From Luteimonas saliphila (GTDB lineage Bacteria > Pseudomonadota > Gammaproteobacteria > Xanthomonadales > Xanthomonadaceae): a stretch of DNA of 38,709 nucleotides. Positions within the stretch are counted from its first letter, which is position 1. Each line of letters opens with the position of its first letter. Location of the stretch: contig NZ_JAETWA010000039.1 in NCBI RefSeq assembly GCF_016774335.1, positions 1 to 38,709 of the forward strand. Direction: 5' to 3'. The notes beneath the pieces were generated by a model, which was not told where the DNA came from, ran no database searches, and worked only from the letters and a program-made list of their open reading frames with translations. Below are positions 14,956 through 23,815 of the stretch, in pieces. Both the position numbers and the translations under genes were made by a program.

Positions 14956-15468
14956 TCAGACGGGAGTCGGCTTGGCTGCCTCAAGGTCACGAGTCCTTAG
15001 CAAACGCTTGGCTTGGATCAGCCCGATCACTAAAAAGATGGCTAGCACCACGCCCACAAGCACGAAAAGCAGTGGATCCTCTGGACCTGAAATGATGGGC
15101 TTGGATGGCGGCAGCCGAACCAATGTCTCATTGAAGCCTGGGATGAAGTGGAAAAAGACCGTCGCCGTGTAGGCCAACGCTGCAAAACATCGCCTGAGGC
15201 CGCGGTCCGCAGCGCCACGGTCCGCGACCCATGCCGCCAGCAGAACACCAAGCGTCAGTATGCCCAGCGCGTGGGCCTGGCTGAAGCCCCCGTGGCGCAC
15301 GATGAAGAAGCCAGTGACACATGCGGCAACGGTTCCCCAGACGTAGAGCTTGCCATTGCGATTTCGATAGCTCAGTTCGCCATAGCGCCACAGGCCATAG
15401 AGCCCGGCACCAAGCGAAACGCAACTGATCAACGTATGAAGCAGGCCGAACGGCGTGATCCCAAACAT
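14956..15468 (-). CDS. Five-span membrane protein, DUF2306-like
   Basis: A 170-residue membrane protein. GGAAAGG 2-9 bases upstream of ATG 15468 fixes the start. Hydrophobic segments are FGLLHTLISCVSLGAGLYGLW, LYVWGTVAACVTGFFIV, LGILTLGVLLAAWVA, CFAALAYTATVFFHFIPGF and LLFVLVGVVLAIFLVIGLI. The first half, with LLHT, a basic loop, G-x-L-Y-V and RHGGFSQAHALG, resembles the pattern of DUF2306 proteins. It is the second gene of a leftward pair; the upstream gene encodes a secreted protein 117 bases away with a hairpin between them. Function is unknown. Confidence 0.65.
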   Translation of the reverse strand: MFGITPFGLLHTLISCVSLGAGLYGLWRYGELSYRNRNGKLYVWGTVAACVTGFFIVRHGGFSQAHALGILTLGVLLAAWVADRGAADRGLRRCFAALAYTATVFFHFIPGFNETLVRLPPSKPIISGPEDPLLFVLVGVVLAIFLVIGLIQAKRLLRTRDLEAAKPTPV

Positions 15469-15494
15469 GTCCTTTCCTCGATCAGAGCTCCCCA

Positions 15495-15530
15495 GCGGCA
15501 GCGTCAGGGGAGGAGAAACCACGCTGCCGC
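15495..15530 (-). terminator. Intergenic hairpin between the two leftward genes
   Basis: A perfect 10-base inverted repeat, GCGGCAGCGT (15495-15504) and ACGCTGCCGC (15521-15530), encloses a 16-base loop. It lies in the 117-base gap downstream of the secreted-protein gene. It has no T tract, so it may act as an mRNA-stabilising or attenuating structure rather than a full terminator. Confidence 0.45.
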
Positions 15531-15585
15531 CGCGAGCAAGAAGTCGACCAGTGACTGTCTACCGGCGCGATCAATGGGGCACCTG

Positions 15586-16335
15586 CTAGCGGTTCGGCTT
15601 TCCGGGCAAGCTGAGATCGCCCGATGCAAGCTTGTAGACGTCGACAACGCACAGTAGCGGGGCGTGCACGCTCGCATTGACCCGCAGTCCTGCCGTAACG
15701 CCATCGAAGCTACTGCCTACAACAACTCCGATATCATCGAACGGCACCCTGACCTCGACCGTCTCCGCATCGAGCGTGGGGCTCCAACCGGGGCTATCCA
15801 GCAGGATCGGGAATCCCGGCCAGGTCTTGGGAAGCCTCGGCTTCGCTCCTTCGGGGATATCCACAACAGCAAGTGCGTCAGGCCCACATGCCTCGTTCGG
15901 CTGGAGAACGACCCAGTGGCTGTGCCACAGGTCGCCGTCGTTGTCGAGCTTTCCGTCGCCATTCTCATCGTAGAGGGGCGTGTCGTCGAAATCCGGATGC
16001 GCGGTTACTGCCATCGCAAGGAATCCCGCACCTCTTTCAAATCCGACCTCGTACGGATCGATTGTCGTCGGCCATACATAGGAGAACACGTCGCTGCCCG
16101 CAAGTTTTCCCGTGGCCGCAGGCCTTGTCTTCCCCGCTTTTCCGGATACTGCCATGTGGAAGATCGCGACGTTCCCAACGGTCGAAATCTTGGTATGCAC
16201 GATATCGAAGTCAGCCGCTACAGCCGTGTCTGGTGCCGGATGGAGCCCGCCACTGTGCTCGTTTCCATCATGGGCGATGGCCGTATCGACAAGTAGGAGG
16301 AGAAGCAGCGCCGACACTGTTCGAATCGCCCGCAT
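15586..16335 (-). CDS. Secreted protein with an EF-hand-like calcium loop
   Basis: A 249-residue exported protein with a clear signal peptide (MRAIRTVSALLLLLLVDTAIA, then HDGNEHSGG). The mature part has a His-containing start and a mainly beta composition. A DENGDGKLDNDGD segment looks like a calcium-binding loop (D-x-N-x-D-G). It is followed by LWHSHWVVLQ. It has two cysteines, in EACGPDAL and LLCVVDVY. No family was recognised with confidence. It reads leftward ahead of the membrane protein at 14956, and the two may be co-transcribed. The divergent promoter region 16336-16564 contains a CCCC-N6-GG-like palindrome. A periplasmic binding or structural role is plausible. Confidence 0.65.
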   Translation of the reverse strand: MRAIRTVSALLLLLLVDTAIAHDGNEHSGGLHPAPDTAVAADFDIVHTKISTVGNVAIFHMAVSGKAGKTRPAATGKLAGSDVFSYVWPTTIDPYEVGFERGAGFLAMAVTAHPDFDDTPLYDENGDGKLDNDGDLWHSHWVVLQPNEACGPDALAVVDIPEGAKPRLPKTWPGFPILLDSPGWSPTLDAETVEVRVPFDDIGVVVGSSFDGVTAGLRVNASVHAPLLCVVDVYKLASGDLSLPGKPNR

Positions 16336-16421
16336 GGTCTTTGCTCCAGAGAAGCGGATGGTGCGATCAGCTCAGGCCGCCGCATACCTGGAATGCTGAT
16401 GCCGCGCCCTCAACTTTGCGT

Positions 16422-16435
16422 CCCCCCTTTGGGTG
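16422..16435. promoter_or_regulatory. Imperfect CCCC-N6-GGGG palindrome
   Basis: CCCCCCTTTGGGTG differs at two positions from the perfect site at 17359-17372 (CCCCCATTTGGGGG). It lies in the 229-base divergent gap, 87 bases from the leftward start and 130 from the amidotransferase start. Confidence 0.4.
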
Positions 16436-16564
16436 ATCATTCGCTCCTCTCGACAAGCTAGATTGACGTACCTTACCCACGGTCTGAGCCGGTGAGGTGC
16501 ACTCTGCGGTGCGCCTCCGCTGCAAGCTCAATGGATTGTCTAGTGATCAAACTTGTTGAGGAAC

Positions 16565-17272
16565 ATGAAGCGCGCCATCGTCATTCAGCACGTTAGCTTC
16601 GAAGGCCTCGGCCACATTGGGCCAATGCTGGAGGAGCGCGGCTACCAGATCACAACCCACGTCCCTCCCAGCGCGCGCCTCTCGAGCATCGCTCCCGAAA
16701 GCATCGACCTGCTGATCCTGCTGGGCGGACCAATGAGCGCGAACGACGGCGGGACCCTCGATTTCATCGCGGATGAGATCAGGCTTGCAGCAGTCGCCTT
16801 GCGGCAAGGGATCCCATCGCTGGGAATCTGCCTGGGCGCGCAAGTCATCGCCAAGGCGGCCGGCGGCAGCATCCGATCGATGGAGGTGCCTGAGATTGAG
16901 ATCGCGCCCGTCACGCTTACTCCAGCCGCGCGGAATTCTCCGCTGCGGCACCTGGACGGTTCCCAGCCCGTTCTCCATTGGCATGGCGAATCAATTGATC
17001 TTCCCGCGCATGCAACTCGCCTTGCCGAGACCAGCAAATGCGAGGTGCAGGCTTTTTCCATCGGGCTGCGGACGCTTGGCCTGCAGTTCCATATCGAGGC
17101 CGACCTGAGGGACCTCACGTCTTGGACAACGGGACACGCCAGTGATGTAAGGCAGGCGGGAGTGGATCCCAGCGCTCTTGTCGAGCTGGGAGCGCTGAAC
17201 TCGGATGCCGTCCGCGACGTCTGCCGCCGCGTGATCGGGGAGTGGCTCGATTCGATCCAAAATTCGCTCTGA
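16565..17272 (+). CDS. Class I glutamine amidotransferase (GMP synthase-like)
   Basis: A 235-residue stand-alone glutamine amidotransferase. The triad is visible: Cys89 in LGICLGAQ, His176 and Glu178 in LQFHIEAD. The N-terminal pattern (AIVIQHVSFEGLGHIGPML, DLLILLGGPMS) is that of the GuaA-type GATase1 proteins that act alone, including glutathione-related or gamma-glutamyl hydrolases. The ATG at 16565 follows TTGAGGAAC; the Shine-Dalgarno is close, and a TTG at 16553 is possible. It stands alone between the leftward pair and the response regulator. The substrate is not predictable. Confidence 0.85.
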   Translation: MKRAIVIQHVSFEGLGHIGPMLEERGYQITTHVPPSARLSSIAPESIDLLILLGGPMSANDGGTLDFIADEIRLAAVALRQGIPSLGICLGAQVIAKAAGGSIRSMEVPEIEIAPVTLTPAARNSPLRHLDGSQPVLHWHGESIDLPAHATRLAETSKCEVQAFSIGLRTLGLQFHIEADLRDLTSWTTGHASDVRQAGVDPSALVELGALNSDAVRDVCRRVIGEWLDSIQNSL

Positions 17273-17358
17273 CCGGTCGGTGCCCGCTTCTCTCCTCCGA
17301 GATGCCAACGCGCGCCCGCGGATCTATACTCCGGGCCGAGTTGGTCCATGGCCGGTCT

Positions 17359-17372
17359 CCCCCATTTGGGGG
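17359..17372. promoter_or_regulatory. Perfect CCCC-N6-GGGG palindrome upstream of the response regulator
   Basis: CCCCCATTTGGGGG is flanked by T and A, giving TCCCCCA-TT-TGGGGGA. It lies 101 bases before the response-regulator ATG. Its reverse complement differs at one base from the site at 18119-18132. It is a candidate operator for autoregulation. Confidence 0.5.
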
Positions 17373-17472
17373 ACGCGGACCAGGTTCAGGTTGCCGACAG
17401 TGACAGAGTACGCACCCCACATTGGCGTTTCCTCGATCTCCCCCTCGCTCCCGTCAATCATCTGCCCTTGGA

Positions 17473-18099
17473 ATGAGCATCCGGATCCTCACCGTGGATG
17501 ACCATCCGATGCTTCGCGAAGGCGTGGCAGCGATGCTGAACGCTGAGACGGGAATGGAAGTGGTAGGAGAAGCGGGAGATGCCGAACAGGGCATTACCGA
17601 GTTCCGGCGACTTCGGCCTGATGTAACCCTGATGGATCTCCAGATGCGGGGCATGGGGGGTCTGAACGGGATCAGGACGATTCGCGGGGAATGCGCTTCT
17701 GCGAAGATCATTGCGCTCACGACTTATCGCGGGGACGTCAATGTCCGTGAGGTGCTGGGCGCAGGCGCCCGTGGATATCTGCTGAAAACGGCGTTGCGCG
17801 CAGAGCTCATGGACTGCATCCGCCGCGTCCATGCAGGTGGGCGGTATGTGTCGAGCGAGCTGTGCGCGGAGATCGCAGCGCATGCGGGCGACGAGCCGCT
17901 GACTGCACGCGAGTATCGGATCCTGGAGCTTGTCGCCGAAGGAATGGAGAACAAGCGAATAAGTAGCTCGCTTGGCATATCCGTGGAAACGGTCAAGTCA
18001 CACGTGACCCGGATCTTCGAGAAGCTGCAGACCCACAATCGGACCGAAGCCATCCGCATTGCCCTTCGCCGTGGCCTCCTTCGCGAGCCCATCGACTGA
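17473..18099 (+). CDS. NarL/FixJ-type response regulator
   Basis: A 208-residue DNA-binding response regulator. The receiver domain has acidic residues D9/D10, phospho-acceptor Asp55 (VTLMDLQM), a conserved Thr in IIALTTY and Lys in YLLKTA. A LuxR-type helix-turn-helix follows from about residue 147 (LTAREYRILELVAEGMENKR, ISSSLGISVETVKSHVTRIF). The likely partner is the histidine kinase at 20431-23541, whose HisKA_3 class pairs with NarL-type regulators. Two hydrolase genes lie between them. ATG 17473 was chosen because the receiver starts there; the upstream in-frame sequence is non-coding in character. Confidence 0.92.
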   Translation: MSIRILTVDDHPMLREGVAAMLNAETGMEVVGEAGDAEQGITEFRRLRPDVTLMDLQMRGMGGLNGIRTIRGECASAKIIALTTYRGDVNVREVLGAGARGYLLKTALRAELMDCIRRVHAGGRYVSSELCAEIAAHAGDEPLTAREYRILELVAEGMENKRISSSLGISVETVKSHVTRIFEKLQTHNRTEAIRIALRRGLLREPID

Positions 18100-18118
18100 T
18101 TTGCGGCAACCACCGCTT

Positions 18119-18132
18119 CCCCCAAACGGGGG
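18119..18132. promoter_or_regulatory. CCCC-N6-GGGG palindrome upstream of the first hydrolase
   Basis: CCCCCAAACGGGGG lies 20 bases past the response-regulator stop and 143 before the hydrolase ATG. It could be an operator. Its stem could alternatively form part of a terminator for the regulator gene, but no T run follows. Confidence 0.5.
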
Positions 18133-18275
18133 GCAGCTCCGCCCGCCTCTTGCGCCTGCGCCTCGACGAGCCTGCCGGATAGGTTGTTCGTGCAGCACTT
18201 GTTGCCGGCTGCCGATCTCTGACGGACGCGCCGGCACCACCTCCTGATTCTGTGCGCTTCCCATGGGGGCACGAC

Positions 18276-19214
18276 ATGCTTCGGATGTTTCTCTCTATCG
18301 TTTGTACCACGAGTATGGCGCTCGCTTCGGTAGCGTCTGCTGCGGCGGCTGAGCCGCCAGCAACGGCCGCGACGGCGTCCACCCAGTACGTCGTCGTCGG
18401 GAAAGATCGCATCGCCTATCGGCGCTTGGGCAACGGCCCGACGATCCTCGCGGCAAACCGCCTGCGTGGGACATTGGACACGTGGGATCCCCTGTTCCTG
18501 GACGAACTAGCAAAGCGCTACACCGTCATCACCTTCGACTTCCCCGGGATTGGCTACTCGGAAGGCTCGCTGCCTGATGACATGACGGATGTATCCGCCT
18601 TCGTTGAAGGCCTTTCCGATGCTCTCGGAATCGATCGCTTCATCGCGCTCGGCTGGTCTTGGGGAGGCCTTGCGACGCAGGCTTACATTCTCGATCATCC
18701 TCGGCGCGTGACACACGCGATCCTGGTTGCGACGAACCCTCCAGGCCAGAACGCAATCCCTCTTCAGCCCGCCTTTCTCGAGCGAGCGCTCAAGCCTGTC
18801 AACGACCTTGACGATGAAGAGGTCTTGTTCTTCGTGCCCAATTCGGAGGCCAGCGTTGCGGCAGCGAAATCCTCTCACGAGCGGATCTATGCACGTCCTG
18901 GTGTGACCGAGCGCATCCCGTCGACGCCAGAGCAGTTCGCGCCGTACTTCACCGCTGGAAAGCGATTCCATGACGACCCGATGAATCGCCGGCACCGCCT
19001 CGCGGAATCCACATTGCCAATCCTCGTGATATGCGGAGATCACGACACGAGCACGGCAGGGCAGAACTGGTTCCCGCTTATAGGCAAGATGCGCAACGCC
19101 CAGTTCGTCTACTTTTCAGAAACCGGACATGCCCCCCAGCATCAGCACCCCGTGCGTGTTGCAGAGCTTATTCATGACTTCCTTGCGTCAACTCCGCCGC
19201 CGAGTGGAGGCTGA
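18276..19214 (+). CDS. Exported alpha/beta hydrolase
   Basis: A 312-residue periplasmic hydrolase. The signal peptide [20 protein letters not shown] ends near ASAAAAE. The alpha/beta-hydrolase fold has nucleophile Ser128 in GWSWGG, an acid in ILVICGDHD and His in [11 protein letters not shown]. The oxyanion region is [13 protein letters not shown] in place of the usual HGxG. The GWSWGG elbow is seen in some haloalkane-dehalogenase and esterase relatives. It sits behind the response regulator with a palindrome upstream. The next gene starts 1 base after its stop, so the two hydrolases are co-transcribed. Confidence 0.85.
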   Translation: MLRMFLSIVCTTSMALASVASAAAAEPPATAATASTQYVVVGKDRIAYRRLGNGPTILAANRLRGTLDTWDPLFLDELAKRYTVITFDFPGIGYSEGSLPDDMTDVSAFVEGLSDALGIDRFIALGWSWGGLATQAYILDHPRRVTHAILVATNPPGQNAIPLQPAFLERALKPVNDLDDEEVLFFVPNSEASVAAAKSSHERIYARPGVTERIPSTPEQFAPYFTAGKRFHDDPMNRRHRLAESTLPILVICGDHDTSTAGQNWFPLIGKMRNAQFVYFSETGHAPQHQHPVRVAELIHDFLASTPPPSGG

Positions 19215-19215
19215 C

Positions 19216-20235
19216 GTGTCATATCCGTCTGACTACCAATCGGCAGGTTCCGTGGAAGTCCAGGCCTTCAATGGGCAGCGTCGATCGCTTCTACTCGGTG
19301 GCCTGGGCTTGGCCTCCGGCGCCCTCTTGCCACTTGGAGCCTGCTCGAACGCGGATAGACATTCACCCCCAGCCGCGCCCCCTACACCCCAGACAGAGGT
19401 TCACAGAATGAGCAACACATTCACTACCAGCGACGGCACGCAGATCTACTACAAGGACTGGGGATCGGGTCCTGTCGTTTCCTTCAGCCATGGGTGGCCG
19501 CTGTCATCCGACGCATGGGAAGCCCAGATGTTCCACCTGGCCTCCAATGGATTTCGCTGCATCGCCCACGACCGGCGCGGCCATGGTCGCTCAAGCCAGC
19601 CGTGGAACGGCAACGAGATGGACACCTACGCCGACGATCTCGCCCAGCTCTTCGAACATCTCGGCGTGAAGGACGTGATGATGGTCGGCCACTCGACCGG
19701 TGGCGGCGAGGTAGCCCGATACATCGGGCGGCATGGCTCGAGTCGGGTTGCAAAGGCCGTACTTGTCGGCGCCGTCCCGCCAATCATGGTTCGGACCGCC
19801 GAGAATCCCGGCGGCTTGCCCATGGAAGTCTTCGATGGCTTCCGGAAGGCATACCTCCAGGACCGGGCCCAGTTCTTCCTTGACGTTGCGAGCGGACCCT
19901 TCTATGGATTCAATCGGCCGGGAGCCAAGGTGTCCCAGGGCCTCATTCAATCCTGGTGGACGCAGGGCATGATGTCCGGCCACAAGAATGCCTACGATTG
20001 CATCAAGGCCTTCTCGGAGACCGATTTCACCGAGGACCTGAAACGGTTCGACGTGCCAACGCTCATCGTACATGGCGATGACGACCAGATCGTCCCGATC
20101 GACGCGTCAGCGAGGTTGTCAGCCACGCTCGTTCCAGACGCCGAACTCAAGATCTACCCCGGCGGCACCCACTCGCTAGGCGATACCAGCAAGGATCAGC
20201 TCAACGCGGATCTTCTCGCCTTCGCGCGTTCGTGA
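19216..20235 (+). CDS. Chloroperoxidase-like alpha/beta hydrolase with Tat/lipoprotein signal
   Basis: The catalytic part from about residue 65 ([19 protein letters not shown]) is a cofactor-free haloperoxidase-type alpha/beta hydrolase. It has [13 protein letters not shown], nucleophile Ser160 in GHSTGG, an acid in [10 protein letters not shown] and His in GGTHSLGD. Unusually, a 65-residue N-terminal extension carries a twin-arginine-like signal with a lipobox ([20 protein letters not shown], then GAC). I therefore start at GTG 19216, 1 base past the preceding stop, giving 339 residues. Internal ATG 19408 would give the usual cytosolic form. Perhydrolase, esterase or lactonase activity are all known in this family. 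Confidence 0.83.
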   Translation: MSYPSDYQSAGSVEVQAFNGQRRSLLLGGLGLASGALLPLGACSNADRHSPPAAPPTPQTEVHRMSNTFTTSDGTQIYYKDWGSGPVVSFSHGWPLSSDAWEAQMFHLASNGFRCIAHDRRGHGRSSQPWNGNEMDTYADDLAQLFEHLGVKDVMMVGHSTGGGEVARYIGRHGSSRVAKAVLVGAVPPIMVRTAENPGGLPMEVFDGFRKAYLQDRAQFFLDVASGPFYGFNRPGAKVSQGLIQSWWTQGMMSGHKNAYDCIKAFSETDFTEDLKRFDVPTLIVHGDDDQIVPIDASARLSATLVPDAELKIYPGGTHSLGDTSKDQLNADLLAFARS

Positions 20236-20314
20236 GGCTCTGACGCGAACTCACGTGCGTATCCGTTCCGGGAGCACACGAAACGATGCCGGCGGCCAGC
20301 GCTGGCATCAGCAC

Positions 20315-20336
20315 GCGGCCGCCCTTCGGCGGCCGC
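20315..20336. terminator. Hairpin between converging hydrolase and kinase genes
   Basis: GCGGCCGCC (20315-20323), loop CTTC, and GGCGGCCGC (20328-20336) form a perfect 9-base stem. It lies in the 195-base convergent gap. No T tract is visible, so it would be a stability element or a weak bidirectional terminator. Confidence 0.55.
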
Positions 20337-20430
20337 CGCCCATCGCATTGATTGGACCAACAGGCAGTCTTCTCCACCAACCGCATCGCGGACCCGAATG
20401 AGCCACAAGCCGATCATGTCGGCATCTGTA

Positions 20431-23400
20431 TCACTGACGAGGGCGCCACGCATTCCAGCCCCGAAGCAATGCTCTCCCAGCCGAGGTTCGGGCGGCATAA
20501 GCCCGGCGCGCTGGGACGACGACGCGCAGTAGCGTCCCATTCCCCCGCTCGGAGCGGACTTCGAGCGTCCCGCCGATCCGATCGACCCGCTCACGCATGC
20601 CCGACATGCCCCAGTGCCCGACCCGGTAACCGCGGGCAAGAATTTCGTCATCGATGCCCACGCCATCATCTGCCACCAGTAACCGCAAGTCCTTTCTCCC
20701 ATACTCGACGGTGACCCGTATGGTCCGAGCTTCGGAATGACGGTCCGCATTCAGCAATGCTTCTCGCCCGACGTGGAAGAGCTCGTCTCGAACCAGCGGT
20801 AGCAACTTCCGGGGTCGTCCCGCGTAGCTCACCTCCAGATTCGCGCTGCTGATGCAGGACTCCGATCCCGCCGCCGCGAGCGCCTTCGAGATCTCCGACG
20901 AGTCACGTGACACGGCCCTGAGGCCTTGAACCCGATCGCGTCCCTGGACGAGCACTGACTCCATCCGGTCCGTCATTTCCTTGATGCGTTGCCGGATTGA
21001 GGATAGAGACTGGTCTCCGTGCGCTAGCGCATGAAGCCCCAGGATTAGTCCCTGCATGCTCTGGAGGAGGGTGTCATGCAACTCCCTTGCAATCCGCTCA
21101 CGCTCGAAGTGGCGTTCCTCCAGCCGAGTCTTCATCCTGATTGCTAGCTGCCGCATGTGTAGAACGTACGCAATACAAAAGCCAATTGCGATCATCGCGA
21201 CGCATGCGAGCAGGAACCACCCGCTTTCGAAGAATGTGGGTCGTATTCGAAATGTAACGGTGGCACCTTGGTCATTCCAGAGGCCGTCGTTGTTCGACGC
21301 GATCACGCGAAACGTGTATTCGCCTGGCCCCAGGTTCGTGTAGAACGCCTCGCGCCTGGAACCCGCGTGACGCCAATCCTCGTCTATGCCGTCGATCCTG
21401 TAGCGAAACTGCACCCGTTCCGGCGCACTGAGGCTGGTGGCAGTGTAAGCAATCTGAATGTTCCTCTCGCCAGATGGAAACGCTCCGCCGTCATCTCCCT
21501 CGAATACAATCCTGCTCGAAGAAACAGAGCGAATGAGGACGTTCGGGAGTTGCTGGTTCGTCCGTATGCGCTCAGGGTCGACCATGGCCAAGCCGCTGTT
21601 GGTGCCAAACCAGAGCAGACCATCAGCATTCACGGCGCTGGGGATGGCCTTTGCCTGGAGCGCGACGCCCGGAAGTCCGTCGATCTGATCAAACAGTACA
21701 TACCGCGGATCCTGATCGAGGTGTGTCACCGCAACCGCGAGATCGTCGGCGTGCATCCGTACGACTCCGCGACTGCCATTCATCCATAGAACGCGATCGT
21801 CACCTTCCAGAATTCCCGTCACGCCCGACAGAGCGGTATCCCCGATGCGTGATCGAAATCGGACCCCATCGAAACGTGCAACTCCAAGCTCCCCCGCAAC
21901 CACGGTCTCGCGTTTGCCGGCGTGCAACGCTGTCACGGGCCCAACCTTCAGATCAGGACCGGACGGATAAGTGTGGATGCGATCTTCGTCCACAACCGCG
22001 ACCCGACCATCCCTGAAGCCGAGCCAGACGCGACCATCATGGCCGGCGGCCATGACAACCGGGGACGGTTGCGAAACATCCGCACGACGACCCCATTGCC
22101 CCTTCTCCCATATGTAGACACCCTTGTTCCTGACAGAGAGCCAGATCCGGCGCTTATGGTCGACCAGCATTGCGTCAACGTTCGTGTTGTTTCCTTCGCC
22201 GGGATAGGGATGACGACGCCGCACGCCCTGCTCGACTCGCCACAGCCCGTGCCACTCTCCAAGCCACCACGCATCAATCTTGGTGCGTCGTACCTCTTCT
22301 TCCACCGATCCACCGTCGAGCAGCCGTTGCATGGACGCCCGGTCCAGCCTGACCATCACGCCTGAAGAGGAGACTGCGACTGCCGACCCATCCTCCGCGC
22401 GCATCACCTGGTCGTAGCCGCGAGCTTCCGCAAGGCCCACTGGCAGTGGAACCACATTTCGATATCGAAAGCGGTTCAAGCCCAGGATCGTTCCGGACCA
22501 CACGTTGCCCTCGCGATCCTCGAACACCGGCACCGCCACGTCGGACGTGAGTCCTTCTGCCTCCCCGAACGTCTGGAGGCTCGTGCGCCTTGCCACCCCA
22601 CCCATTCTGTTACCGCCGCCGGGCAATACCGTTCTGAACAGGCCTCGGCCTCGTCGAGAGCCCCAAAGCGTACCGTCACCAAGGAACAGAAGACGCGCGG
22701 CCTCCACGTCCTTCAGCTCGGGGAAGTCCTTGCTGCCATCGCGATACCGACCGTTGACATCCCGATAGATCGGGCGAGTCCCCCCCCTTGCGTCCGACAC
22801 CCACATGGTGCCGTCTGGAGACACGGCAAGAATCGCTTGTGGATCGACCCGAATTCCGGTGTCTTCGAAGCGTGTACCCCCTCGTGCACGGACAACGATG
22901 GAGTCACCGCTCGCGACCCAGATGGCTCCACGGTGGTCGGCTTCGATCCAGTACGCCGACCCATGCGGATACCCTGCAGACGGGCCGACTCTGTGCCAGC
23001 GATCGTCCGCAAATCGGAGAAGGGAATTGCCGATGACCGCCCAGAGCTCGCCCCCCGGACCCTGGAAAATTCGATAGACCAGACCGGATCGGAGATCCTG
23101 ATCAACCCGGTAGTGGGTTGCCCGGCCGTCACGGATACGGGTCAGGCCGCCGTGGTAGTAGCCAACCCAGAGTTCGCCGGAAGGCAACGACGTGACTGCG
23201 GTGACATTGGCTGAGGGAAGCGCGCCCCCGGCGCTGGGCTCGAAGCGCTCGAAACGCACGCCGTCGAACCGATGAAGTCCGAACCCCGTCCCGAGCCATA
23301 GATAGCCGTCGGCGGATTGTGCGATCGCCCAGATGTCAGCCGGGGCACCGTCCTGCAGCGTCCATGCGAAGTGGCCATAGCCGGACAGGCCCGGCGCCGG

Positions 23401-23541
23401 TTCCGCCAGTGCGCCTCCAACAAAGAGACCGGCGAGCAGGCACGCGACTCGTGCGATCCGGGACCACGTCCGACGGCCAAGTTGTTCACTTGAATTCCGA
23501 CGCACTTCAGGACCCCACCCTTTCAGCTCGTCCAAAGGCAC
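20431..23541 (-). CDS. Two-component sensor kinase: Reg_prop propeller, Y_Y_Y domain, HisKA_3
   Basis: A 1036-residue membrane sensor kinase. After a signal segment (VACLLAGLFVGGALA) comes a periplasmic two-component-regulator propeller with blade motifs such as GYLWLGTGFGLHRF, GELWVGYYHGGLTRI, GNVWSGTILGLNRF and LLWFGTNSGLAMVD. A Y_Y_Y domain (NIQIAYTATSLSAP, VQFRYRIDGIDEDW) follows. One membrane span (about 770-790) leads to a HisKA_3 dimerisation helix with phospho-acceptor His822 (RIARELHDTLLQ). The ATPase domain has an N-box (REALLNADRHSEA), DDGVGID and GMSGMRERV. It has no receiver domain. The start is GTG 23541; GTG 23505 is an alternative. Its likely partner is the regulator at 17473. 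Confidence 0.92.
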   Translation of the reverse strand: MPLDELKGWGPEVRRNSSEQLGRRTWSRIARVACLLAGLFVGGALAEPAPGLSGYGHFAWTLQDGAPADIWAIAQSADGYLWLGTGFGLHRFDGVRFERFEPSAGGALPSANVTAVTSLPSGELWVGYYHGGLTRIRDGRATHYRVDQDLRSGLVYRIFQGPGGELWAVIGNSLLRFADDRWHRVGPSAGYPHGSAYWIEADHRGAIWVASGDSIVVRARGGTRFEDTGIRVDPQAILAVSPDGTMWVSDARGGTRPIYRDVNGRYRDGSKDFPELKDVEAARLLFLGDGTLWGSRRGRGLFRTVLPGGGNRMGGVARRTSLQTFGEAEGLTSDVAVPVFEDREGNVWSGTILGLNRFRYRNVVPLPVGLAEARGYDQVMRAEDGSAVAVSSSGVMVRLDRASMQRLLDGGSVEEEVRRTKIDAWWLGEWHGLWRVEQGVRRRHPYPGEGNNTNVDAMLVDHKRRIWLSVRNKGVYIWEKGQWGRRADVSQPSPVVMAAGHDGRVWLGFRDGRVAVVDEDRIHTYPSGPDLKVGPVTALHAGKRETVVAGELGVARFDGVRFRSRIGDTALSGVTGILEGDDRVLWMNGSRGVVRMHADDLAVAVTHLDQDPRYVLFDQIDGLPGVALQAKAIPSAVNADGLLWFGTNSGLAMVDPERIRTNQQLPNVLIRSVSSSRIVFEGDDGGAFPSGERNIQIAYTATSLSAPERVQFRYRIDGIDEDWRHAGSRREAFYTNLGPGEYTFRVIASNNDGLWNDQGATVTFRIRPTFFESGWFLLACVAMIAIGFCIAYVLHMRQLAIRMKTRLEERHFERERIARELHDTLLQSMQGLILGLHALAHGDQSLSSIRQRIKEMTDRMESVLVQGRDRVQGLRAVSRDSSEISKALAAAGSESCISSANLEVSYAGRPRKLLPLVRDELFHVGREALLNADRHSEARTIRVTVEYGRKDLRLLVADDGVGIDDEILARGYRVGHWGMSGMRERVDRIGGTLEVRSERGNGTLLRVVVPARRAYAARTSAGRALLRGWNAWRPRQ

Positions 23542-23552
23542 CCCGCCTCACC

Positions 23553-23566
23553 CCCCAATTGTGGGG
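23553..23566. promoter_or_regulatory. CCCC-N6-GGGG palindrome at the kinase gene start
   Basis: CCCCAATTGTGGGG lies 12-25 bases before GTG 23541 on the leftward strand and has symmetric CCCCA and TGGGG arms. It may overlap the translation start signal or promoter of the kinase gene. Confidence 0.45.
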
Positions 23567-23815
23567 CAGGCGCGCCACCCCCAATAGCCTTCCGTACGTC
23601 CCAGAGACGATCCAAGCTCGACTTCGCGTCCCACCACATCGGAGCCAGGCAGAAGGTCCCGCAGGATCTGCCGACCGAAAAGTTTCAACGTCAAATGGAC
23701 AAGGCACCGGCCCTCGATGGTCTCCTGCGGGACAGGGGACTCGCCGTTCGTGATCCGTCCTTACCCCGTTCAGGTGCCCCGGCACCTCAAATACACCCAT
23801 CTCGAGGATGTGCGC

